A stretch of DNA of 15,248 bases, from positions 1 through 15,248 of the forward strand of contig CAVKQB010000054.1 of NCBI GenBank assembly GCA_963658575.1. Reading direction: 5' to 3'. The notes beneath the pieces were generated by a model. It did no database searches, was not told the DNA's origin, and saw nothing but the letters and a program-made list of their open reading frames with translations. The stretch's first letter is position 1, and each line of letters starts with the position of its first letter. This stretch comes from W0P28-013 sp963658575 (GTDB lineage Bacteria > Bacteroidota > Bacteroidia > Bacteroidales > Paludibacteraceae). Positions 1-5,770 of this stretch are shown here, piece by piece. A program made the position numbers and the translations under genes.

Positions 1-61
1 AGACTTTTTAATTATTCAATTATCTAATTTCCAATTATTTAATCAATTTTCAAATAACCAA
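1..61. repeat. AT-rich dispersed intergenic repeat, copy 1
   Basis: The first 43 bases are an exact reverse complement of 9594-9636, and a one-mismatch partial copy of the core (TATCTAATTYCCAATTATTTAAT in two parts: TATCTAATTY, CCAATTATTTAAT) lies near 1206-1228. It continues into two AAATAACC words, which recur near 5692-5712. It lies beyond the 3' end of the DAHP synthase gene. No coding potential is seen. The copies are established by direct comparison; function is unknown. Confidence 0.8.
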
Positions 62-81
62 ATAACCAAGAAACTTAGAAA

Positions 82-103
82 CAAAATTGCGATAGCAATT
101 TTG
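82..103 (-). terminator. Hairpin downstream of the DAHP synthase gene, possible terminator
   Basis: A perfect 9-bp stem (CAAAATTGC / GCAATTTTG) closes a 4-nt GATA loop, starting 15 bases past the stop of the minus-strand gene. Read on the minus strand it is followed by a broken T-rich run (TTTTG TTTC TAAG TTTC) rather than a clean U tract. It could be a weak intrinsic terminator, or simply one of the palindromic units found among the intergenic repeats. Confidence 0.45.
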
Positions 104-118
104 AAAAAACGTGAGCCG

Positions 119-1183
119 TTATTTGCTCATCAGTTCCAACTGCGCACGCACCGATTCGGTATGTATCGCCTCCAAAATGGCGCGCGTAAAATCACGGCTC
201 AACCCCAACCGCTCGCCGTCGGCAAGGCATTTCTCCAAAACCTCGGTGTAACGGTTGGTCTGCAACGCTGCTATGCCGTGCTCCTTTTTGTACGCGCCTA
301 TCTCGGCCGAAATGCGCATGCGTTTGGCCAATGTTTCGAGCAGTTCGCTGTCCAATGCATCGATTTGGCGGCGCAGGTCGCTCAACGCTTCTGCCGATGG
401 GTCTGTCTGGCGAATAATCAAATGCTGCAAAATATGGGCGAGCGCATCGGGCGTAATCTGCTGCTCGCTGTCGCTCAACGCCGTGTCGGGAGCGCAGTGG
501 CTCTCTATCATCAGGCCGTCGAACTGCAAATCCATCGCCTGTTGCGATAGCGGCTCCACAAGTGCGCGCTTGCCGCCGATGTGGCTCGGGTCGCAAAAAA
601 TCGGCAGATTCGGCAGACGGCGATGCAACTCTATCGGAATGTGCCATTGTGGCGAATTGCGGTATATCTCCGTGTCGGTCGAGCCAAAACCACGATGCAC
701 TGCCGCAATCCGACGTATGCCTGCATTGTAGATGCGCTCTATCGCGCCAATCCACAGTTCCAAATCGGGGTTGATGGGATTTTTCAGCAACACGGGAATG
801 TCGGTGCCACGCAGTGCGTCGGCTATCTCCTGCACAGCAAACGGATTGACCGTGGTGCGCGCGCCGAGCCACAGCAGGTCGATGCCGTGCGCCAACGCCT
901 CGTCGACGTGGGCGGGCGTGGCCACTTCGATGGCGGTGTACATGCCCGTTTCGGCTTTCACACGTTGCAGCCATGGCAAGCCTCTACTGCCAACGCCCTC
1001 GAAACTGCCAGGTTTGGTGCGCGGTTTCCAAATGCCGGCGCGGAAAATGCGTATGCCGCAGCGTGCCAACTGATGCGCCGTGGCAAGTGTCTGCTCTTCG
1101 GTTTCGGCACTGCACGGACCCGCTATCACGATGGGGCGGTGCGCAAAATCTATCTTCGGTAAACCTAATGGTCGAAAATCCAT
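119..1183 (-). CDS. Bifunctional DAHP synthase / chorismate mutase (AroQ type II)
   Basis: A 354-residue cytoplasmic enzyme. The N-terminal part (about 1-255) is a KDPG-aldolase-type DAHP synthase, which condenses phosphoenolpyruvate with erythrose 4-phosphate to open the shikimate pathway. Visible signatures are GPCSAE (22-27), KPRTKPGSFEG (53-63), DPSHIGG (198-204), IESH and LSDSEQ. Cys24, His201, Glu227 and Asp238 match the expected metal ligands. The C-terminal part (about 262-350) is an AroQ-fold chorismate mutase, with Arg271, Arg288 and Lys299 at the positions of E. coli Arg11, Arg28 and Lys39. This fusion is common in Bacteroidota, where the mutase helix domain often confers prephenate feedback control. 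In relatives it usually sits with prephenate dehydratase, aminotransferase and prephenate dehydrogenase genes; none lies upstream here, and downstream sequence is cut by the window edge. Complete, no frameshift. Confidence 0.95.
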   Translation of the reverse strand: MDFRPLGLPKIDFAHRPIVIAGPCSAETEEQTLATAHQLARCGIRIFRAGIWKPRTKPGSFEGVGSRGLPWLQRVKAETGMYTAIEVATPAHVDEALAHGIDLLWLGARTTVNPFAVQEIADALRGTDIPVLLKNPINPDLELWIGAIERIYNAGIRRIAAVHRGFGSTDTEIYRNSPQWHIPIELHRRLPNLPIFCDPSHIGGKRALVEPLSQQAMDLQFDGLMIESHCAPDTALSDSEQQITPDALAHILQHLIIRQTDPSAEALSDLRRQIDALDSELLETLAKRMRISAEIGAYKKEHGIAALQTNRYTEVLEKCLADGERLGLSRDFTRAILEAIHTESVRAQLELMSK

Positions 1184-1479
1184 TTTTTTTAGAAAATTGC
1201 CTAATTATCTAATTCCCAATTATTTAATTATTTGAAAAATTGAAGATTGATTTTTCCAAATAATCAAATCCACAAATCTACAGAAAAGGGCGTGGCATGC
1301 CGCGCCCCTACAATTTGAATTTTTTCGACAAGCGAGAGCAGTGCCAAACTCGTTTGAGCAATGCCGAGCGGAGAAAAAATCAGTGGAATCTGAAATTTGT
1401 CATTGCGGCTTTGCCGCGCCATTCCTAACTCCTAACTCCTAACTCTTCTTGCTACTTGCTACTTGTATCTTGCTACTAA
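1184..1479. other. Intergenic region between the DAHP synthase and thioredoxin genes
   Basis: No gene is seen. From left to right it holds an AT-rich repeat (about 1194-1250), short words such as AAATCCACAAATCTAC, the palindrome at 1288-1307, a less repetitive stretch (1320-1417) containing an imperfect hairpin around CAAAC-TC-GTTTG (1345-1356) and a small GCGGC-TTT-GCCGC hairpin (1405-1417), then the CCTAACT/CTTGCTACT tandem words up to the thioredoxin stop. A CAAATCTA string at 1273-1280 would read TAGATTTG on the minus strand, but no -33 partner is visible. Confidence 0.7.
1288..1307. repeat. GC-rich palindrome (GGGCG...CGCCC), copy 1
   Basis: This 20-base inverted repeat pairs throughout apart from one G-T wobble and is centred on GCATGC. 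It is followed by CCTAC. A relative at 9736-9754 has the same ends (GGGCG, CGCCC) and the same CTAC tail but a different centre. It is probably a small dispersed palindromic element. Confidence 0.6.
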
Positions 1480-1480
1480 T
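1421..1480 (-). repeat. Short-word tandem repeats at the thioredoxin 3' end
   Basis: Read on the minus (coding) strand, TTAGTAGCAAG directly follows the TGA stop of the thioredoxin gene, sharing the stop's A in the longer word ATTAGTAGCAAG. It continues into further (AAG)TAGCAAG units and then three GAGTTAG units. The same word occurs at 9821-9832, 11992-12010 and on the plus strand at 5377-5388, 5472-5483 and 5486-5497. Confidence 0.8.
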
Positions 1481-1794
1481 CAGAGCAATGCCTCTATTTT
1501 TTCGGCCAATTTGGCGCGCGGCACGGCTCCAATGACTTGGTCGACCTGTTTGCCGTTTTTGAAAAATAGAATGGTCGGTACGCTGCGTATGCCGAAACGC
1601 TCGGCTACGGCGGTAGCCTCTTCTACATCGGCTTTGCCCACCAGCAGGCGGCCTTTGTAGGCATCGGCCAACTCTTCGACAATAGGCCCCAACATGCGGC
1701 AAGGACCGCACCAAGTGGCGTGAAAATCGACGAGAACCACAGGATTGTTGGCCAGCAGTTCGTCAAAATTTTGGTCTGTGATGTGTTGTGTCAT
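1480..1794 (-). CDS. trxA: Thioredoxin
   Basis: A 104-residue protein of typical thioredoxin length with no signal peptide, so a cytoplasmic dithiol reductant. The active site is WCGPC (28-32, redox cysteines 29 and 32), preceded by VDFHATW. The cis-proline loop is SVPT (71-74), followed by ILFFKNG. This is the classical Trx1 pattern, which donates electrons to ribonucleotide reductase, methionine sulfoxide reductase and peroxiredoxins when reduced by thioredoxin reductase. Position 25 is His where many thioredoxins have Trp or Tyr (VDFHATW against VDFWAEW), a common variant. The neighbours (RibBA upstream, DAHP synthase downstream) are not functionally linked, and the roughly 100-base gap before it suggests its own promoter. 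Confidence 0.95.
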   Translation of the reverse strand: MTQHITDQNFDELLANNPVVLVDFHATWCGPCRMLGPIVEELADAYKGRLLVGKADVEEATAVAERFGIRSVPTILFFKNGKQVDQVIGAVPRAKLAEKIEALL

Positions 1795-1875
1795 AATAGG
1801 TTGTTTTTTTCTGAATATACATCAAAATTTGTGCCAATATCGGTGTGAATTTTACCGAATTTTTGTCGGAATCGT

Positions 1876-1883
1876 CAAATCTA
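1876..1883 (-). promoter_or_regulatory. Possible -7 box for the thioredoxin gene
   Basis: The minus strand reads TAGATTTG, matching the Bacteroidota -7 consensus TAnnTTTG, about 80 bases upstream of the thioredoxin ATG. No TTTG is present at the expected -33 distance, and an eight-base match occurs by chance fairly easily, so support is weak. Confidence 0.3.
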
Positions 1884-1894
1884 TACGCTCTGAT

Positions 1895-3106
1895 TCAGAC
1901 TTTGTGCAGCAGGTGTCCCATGCGCTCTTTTTTGGTGCGCATATAGAATTCGTTGTACGGATTTGGGTCGATTTCTATCGGCACGTTTTCTACGATTTCG
2001 AGTCCGTACGCTTCCAATCCGATACGTTTCACGGGGTTGTTGGTCATCAGGCGCATTTTTGATACGCCAAGTTCGCGCAGAATGCTTGCGCCCACGCCGT
2101 AGTCGCGTTCGTCGGCTTTGAATCCGAGGTGCAGGTTGGCATCGACGGTGTCGTAGCCCTGTTCTTGCAGTTTGTAGGCGGCTATTTTGGCCATCAGCCC
2201 GATGCCGCGTCCCTCTTGGTTCATGTACACGACCACGCCGCGTCCCTCTTTTTCGATGGCGCGCATGGCTTGGTGCAGTTGCTCGCCGCATTCGCAGCGG
2301 CACGAGCCGAATATGTCGCCTGTGGCGCACGACGAGTGTACGCGCACCAAAATTGGTTCGTCGTGCTGCCATTCGCCTTTGATGAGTGCGATGTGTTCCA
2401 ATCCGTTCGATTTTTGGCGGAACGGAATCAGGCGGAAGTGGCCGTATTGCGTGGGCATATCCACCTCGTCGCCGCGTTCGATAATCGATTCTTGTTGCAG
2501 TCGGTAGGCTATCAGGTCGCGAATGGAGATGATTTTCAGCCCATATTCTTGTGCGATTTTTTTCAGTTCGGGCAGGCGCGCCATGGTGCCGTCTTCGTTC
2601 ATTATCTCCATGAGTGCGCCGGCAGGGTAGAGCCCTGCCAATTTGGCAAGGTCGACGCACGCTTCGGTGTGGCCGGCGCGGCGTAGCACGCCTTTGTCCT
2701 GCGCATAGAGCGGATTGATGTGTCCGGGGCGGCCGAAGGTTTGTGGGGTCGATGTGGGGTCGGCCAAAGCGCGTATGGTGGCGGCGCGGTCGGCAGCCGA
2801 AACGCCCGTGGTGCAGCCCTCCAACTTGTCGATGGTAACGGTGAAGGGCGTGCCAAGCACCGATGTGTTGTCGGCCACTTGGTGCGGCAGGTCGAGTTCC
2901 TTGCAACGCTCGATGGTGATGGGGGCGCACAGCACGCCGCGCGCATGTTTGAGCATGAAATTGACCTTCTCGGGCGTTATCTTTTCGGCGGCAACAATGA
3001 AATCACCCTCGTTTTCGCGGTCTTCGTCGTCGACAACTATCAGAAATTTGCCCTCACGGAAATCGTCGATGGCCGATTCGATGTATGAAAAATCGTTGGT
3101 AACCAT
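1895..3106 (-). CDS. ribBA: RibBA: DHBP synthase / GTP cyclohydrolase II
   Basis: A 403-residue fusion supplying both precursors of riboflavin. The N-terminal DHBP synthase (about 1-205) converts ribulose 5-phosphate to 3,4-dihydroxy-2-butanone 4-phosphate. It shows the acidic metal-binding loop DDEDRENEGDF (26-36) and the RRAGHTEACVDLAKLAG segment (142-158). The C-terminal GTP cyclohydrolase II (about 210-403) opens GTP. It shows the zinc-site VRVHSSCATGDIFGSCRCEC (Cys260, Cys271, Cys273), the QEGRGIGL substrate loop and the TNNP motif. All key residues of both halves are present, so both activities are expected. The ATG at 3104-3106 fits the family's usual start. Other rib genes are absent nearby. 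The 5' region is filled with short repeats and shows no FMN-riboswitch-like sequence. Confidence 0.96.
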   Translation of the reverse strand: MVTNDFSYIESAIDDFREGKFLIVVDDEDRENEGDFIVAAEKITPEKVNFMLKHARGVLCAPITIERCKELDLPHQVADNTSVLGTPFTVTIDKLEGCTTGVSAADRAATIRALADPTSTPQTFGRPGHINPLYAQDKGVLRRAGHTEACVDLAKLAGLYPAGALMEIMNEDGTMARLPELKKIAQEYGLKIISIRDLIAYRLQQESIIERGDEVDMPTQYGHFRLIPFRQKSNGLEHIALIKGEWQHDEPILVRVHSSCATGDIFGSCRCECGEQLHQAMRAIEKEGRGVVVYMNQEGRGIGLMAKIAAYKLQEQGYDTVDANLHLGFKADERDYGVGASILRELGVSKMRLMTNNPVKRIGLEAYGLEIVENVPIEIDPNPYNEFYMRTKKERMGHLLHKV

Positions 3107-3114
3107 GTTTTTTT

Positions 3115-3220
3115 AGTGTGAAAGTGTGAAAGTATGAAAGTGTGAAAGTGAGAAAGTATGAAAGTGAAAAAGTCTATAAAGTTTATAAAGTTTATAAAGT
3201 TGATCGGTTGATCAGTTGAT
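3115..3220. repeat. 8-bp/9-bp tandem repeat array between ribBA and porin genes
   Basis: Seven 8-base units of the form AGTGTGAA (3115-3170) are followed by three 9-base units AGTYTATAA (3171-3197) and then GTTGATCGGTTGATCAGTTGA. The reverse complement of the whole ordered series occurs at 15160-15248, and a four-unit relative lies at 9757-9788. It lies in the 5' region of ribBA. Unit counts were read directly. Confidence 0.9.
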
Positions 3221-3350
3221 TATTGTGCAAATAAATTCGTCAATCTGTCAATCCGTAAATTTGTCAATAAAAAAACTCCTCCCTCCTCACTCCTCATTCC
3301 TCATTTCTCATTACTAACTATAACCTATAACCTATAAAAAATTTCGTGTG
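3221..3350. repeat. Further short-word repeats upstream of ribBA
   Basis: This rest of the 315-base ribBA-porin gap contains repeated GTCAATCTGTCAATCCGTAA words, then C/T-rich CCTCACT/CCTCATT units (about 3277-3312) and three ACCTATA/ACTATA units (about 3318-3337). No gene is seen. Confidence 0.7.
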
Positions 3351-3358
3351 CAAAGTTA
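3351..3358 (-). promoter_or_regulatory. Possible -7 box for ribBA
   Basis: The minus strand reads TAACTTTG, a match to TAnnTTTG. No TTTG sits at the -33 position. If used, the ribBA mRNA would carry a leader of roughly 240 bases made largely of the tandem repeats. It lies back to back with the porin promoter. Confidence 0.35.
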
Positions 3359-3383
3359 CGAAAAAAAGTTGTTATGTGCGCCA

Positions 3384-3415
3384 TTTGTTGGATTGGCAAA
3401 AAAGCCTTACCTTTG
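3384..3415 (+). promoter_or_regulatory. Bacteroidota-type promoter of the porin gene, almost at the ATG
   Basis: TTTG at 3384-3387 (-33) and TACCTTTG at 3408-3415 (-7, consensus TAnnTTTG) are separated by exactly 20 nt, the same geometry as the promoter at 12061-12092. Only six bases separate the -7 box from the ATG at 3422, so transcription should begin at or within a few bases of the start codon. Confidence 0.75.
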
Positions 3416-3421
3416 CAGGTT

Positions 3422-5344
3422 ATGAACCGTTTTAGGGCAATCGTACTCTTTTTGCTGCTGGCTGGCGTGGCTTTTGGCGCGTCGAACAAGGCCAAAATTC
3501 CGTCGCGCATAAGCGTTTGGCGCATCGACGAGGCGTTGGGCGTGGCCGATACGTGCGCTCTCGATACGTCGGAGGTGAGTTACCAAGATGCCAATCCGGT
3601 GAACGCCTACAGCATCGCCAACGCATGGAATGGCAATCTGGGCTCGCCGCTGCAGTCGAAAATCTATTTCGACCGCACACAAAAGTCGTCGCTCTTTCTC
3701 ACATCGCCCTACGATGCCTATTTGGTTGGCGTCGAAGACGTATTGTTTTTTAATACGACGACCCCATTTGCAAAGTTGGAGTATCGTTCGTCGCTGCCCA
3801 CGTTCTACCAGCAAGACCATTTCAAGTCGCTCTTCACGATGAACTTCAATAAGCGGCTCAACTTTGGCGGTTTGGTCGATCTGATTTACGGGCGCGGACA
3901 GTATGCCAATCAGGCCACACGCATGGTGAATGGCGGTTTGTGGGGCAGTTACAACGGGCGGCGTTATTCGGCGCAGGCTGTGGTGATGTTCAACAATTTT
4001 CGCAATCACGAGAGCGGCGGTATCACCGATCGCGACTACATTCTGAATCCCGACGAGTCGTTGAACATCGAGGCAAACAACATTCCGACCAACCTGAACG
4101 CCATCGTGGGCTATATCGATAACCTCTACTACTACAACCACAAATTCTGTTTCGGCTACGAAAAGGAGCGGCAGGTAACCGAAGATTCGGTAACTTACGA
4201 CTATATACCCATTACGTCGATAACGCACACCATCAAATTTGAGGATTTCCGCCGGCGTTATGTCGAAATCGATTCGGTAACGAGCGGATTCTACGACAAC
4301 AACTACTACAGCAGCGAGAACACGCTCGACTCGACACGCGCATGGTCGCTGAAAAATACGATTGGCGTAACGCTCGAGGAGAAATTCAACCGCCTGATGC
4401 ACTTCGGACTGACCGGTTTTGTGGAGTACGACCTGCGCCGCTATCGCCAATACGAGAACGATTCGGCACTGATTGCCAAACGCACTGAGCATCATCTGCG
4501 TGTGGGGGCGCAAATTTTCAAGCGCGAAGGCGAAAAATTCACGTTCGATGCCACAGGCGATGTCTATCTGCTTGGGCCGAAGATCGGCAATTTCTCGATT
4601 CATGGCGGCGTTGGAAGCGTATTCCCCATCTCCCAAAAAGACACCATGGCACTGACGGCGCGCGGCGGATTTTACTGCGAATCGAGCAATTTTCTGATGG
4701 ACAATTATCTCTCGAACCACTTTCGCTGGGAAAACAATTTCGACAACTACATGCGTTTCAACGTCAAAGGGCGCATCGCCTTCCCCACGCGAGACATCTC
4801 GCTCGGCGTGCAGTTCGAAAATATCACCAAAATGATCTATTTCGACGAAAATGCGCTGCCCGCCCAGCACGACGGCAATGTGCAAGTGATAGCCGCCGAC
4901 CTCACCGCCAATTTGCAGGCGTGGCGGCTGCATCTCGACAACCAAGCGGTGTACCAATACACGAGCAACCGCCGTTTGCTGCCGTTGCCCGATTTCTCGA
5001 TTTTCTCGAATTTCTACTACCTCGACCGCTTTTTCAACCGCGTGCTGACCGTGCAATTGGGCGTGAGCGTGCGCTACCACACCGCCTACTACAGCCCCGA
5101 CTACATGCCAGCCACGGGCGTATTTTTTCTGCAAAGCGAAAACGACGAGCTCAGAGTGAAAGTGGGCAATTATCCCGAGATGAACGTCTATCTGAACTGT
5201 CGCATCAAACGTGTGCGCTTCTATGCGCAGTACGCCAACTGGAACGCCACGCTGTTTGGCGGCCGCAACTACTTCTCGATGCCCAATTATCCGCTCAATC
5301 CCGCAACCTTCCAATTTGGCGTGTCGTGGACGTTCTATGATTGA
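3422..5344 (+). CDS. Putative outer-membrane porin (Bacteroidota beta-barrel family)
   Basis: A 640-residue exported protein. A signal peptide (1-20, ending AGVAFGA) follows the ATG at 3422. An in-frame ATG at 3374 lies upstream of the promoter and would spoil the signal peptide, so it was not used. The region around residues 60-95 (YSIANAWNGNLGSPLQSKIYFDR) fits the conserved start of Bacteroidota proteins annotated as putative porin (probably Pfam Porin_10). The rest alternates aromatic and polar residues in beta-strand-like stretches rich in Tyr, Asn and Phe, ending in FGVSWTFYD, as expected for a large outer-membrane barrel. Substrate is unknown. No SusD or TonB-box features are seen, so this is not a SusC-type transporter. 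It appears monocistronic. Its mRNA may be leaderless. Confidence 0.85.
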   Translation: MNRFRAIVLFLLLAGVAFGASNKAKIPSRISVWRIDEALGVADTCALDTSEVSYQDANPVNAYSIANAWNGNLGSPLQSKIYFDRTQKSSLFLTSPYDAYLVGVEDVLFFNTTTPFAKLEYRSSLPTFYQQDHFKSLFTMNFNKRLNFGGLVDLIYGRGQYANQATRMVNGGLWGSYNGRRYSAQAVVMFNNFRNHESGGITDRDYILNPDESLNIEANNIPTNLNAIVGYIDNLYYYNHKFCFGYEKERQVTEDSVTYDYIPITSITHTIKFEDFRRRYVEIDSVTSGFYDNNYYSSENTLDSTRAWSLKNTIGVTLEEKFNRLMHFGLTGFVEYDLRRYRQYENDSALIAKRTEHHLRVGAQIFKREGEKFTFDATGDVYLLGPKIGNFSIHGGVGSVFPISQKDTMALTARGGFYCESSNFLMDNYLSNHFRWENNFDNYMRFNVKGRIAFPTRDISLGVQFENITKMIYFDENALPAQHDGNVQVIAADLTANLQAWRLHLDNQAVYQYTSNRRLLPLPDFSIFSNFYYLDRFFNRVLTVQLGVSVRYHTAYYSPDYMPATGVFFLQSENDELRVKVGNYPEMNVYLNCRIKRVRFYAQYANWNATLFGGRNYFSMPNYPLNPATFQFGVSWTFYD

Positions 5345-5539
5345 TAGATTTCAAATTTCAGATTTCAAATTTACGGATTAGTAGCAAGTCAAAAGGTGAG
5401 AGGTTATAGGTGAGAGGTGAGAGAACAAAGAATATAGAACAAAGAACAAAGAACAAAGAACAAAGACAATTATTAGTAGCAAGATATTAGTAGCAAGTCG
5501 CAAGAAAGGTTAGACTTAAGAGGTTATAGGTGAGAGTTA
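5345..5539 (+). repeat. Short-word tandem repeats downstream of the porin gene
   Basis: No gene is seen. The tract contains two copies of GATTTCAAATTT, ATTAGTAGCAAG at 5377-5388, 5472-5483 and 5486-5497, AGGTGAGAGGTTATAGG words (two sites, about 5395-5422 and 5519-5535), and a run of AACAAAG 7-mers (5424-5466). Nearly all words are G/A-rich on the porin coding strand. Confidence 0.8.
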
Positions 5540-5653
5540 ATTAGTAGTGAGTAGTGAGTAGTGAGTAGTGAGAAATGAGGAGTTAGGAATGAGGAGTTGT
5601 GGTGTGCGAACCTGTCCCCTTTACAAGGGGACGAGCGAAGCGGAGGGGTTAAA
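5540..5653 (+). repeat. Composite repeat block with hairpin, copy 1
   Basis: GTAGTGA units lead into GAAATGAGGAGTTAGGAATG and GAGGAGTTGT, then a perfect 8-bp hairpin GTCCCCTT-TAC-AAGGGGAC (5614-5632), ending in GAGGGGTTAAA. The same order of parts recurs at 15002-15127 with different palindromes inside. The flank up to the next gene adds AAATAACC words and a small hairpin CGCGC-GAA-GCGCG (5721-5733). Confidence 0.85.
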
Positions 5654-5770
5654 GATAACGGACAAATTTACAGATTTTCCAAATTCCCAAATAACCAAAT
5701 CCTCAAATAACCAAAAACAACGCGCGAAGCGCGCCAAACTTAGAAACACTTTCGAACTCTGAAATAAAGC
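5654..5770. other. AT-rich gap upstream of the solute-binding protein gene
   Basis: It contains AAATAACC repeats (about 5692-5712), a CGCGC-GAA-GCGCG hairpin (5721-5733) and an AAACTTAGAAACA word also present at 71-83. No Bacteroidota -33/-7 promoter pair could be recognised before the ATG at 5771. Confidence 0.5.

Noticed and set aside
3115..3197. CRISPR array
   Set aside because: Units are 8-9 bases in direct tandem without spacers, and no cas genes are present.
3107..3350. FMN riboswitch upstream of ribBA
   Set aside because: The region consists of short tandem words and lacks the conserved FMN-aptamer core sequences.
3374..3421. Upstream in-frame ATG at 3374 for the porin gene
   Set aside because: It lies before the promoter elements at 3384-3415 and adds 16 residues in front of a clear signal peptide.
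3407..5314. A 635-codon open frame antisense to the porin gene
   Set aside because: It mirrors the porin frame, has no signal peptide or recognisable domain, and is explained by the rarity of TTA, CTA and TCA codons in the true gene. Similar long antisense frames face pulA (8129-9508) and the phosphatase gene (12020-13351), as expected of a codon-usage effect.
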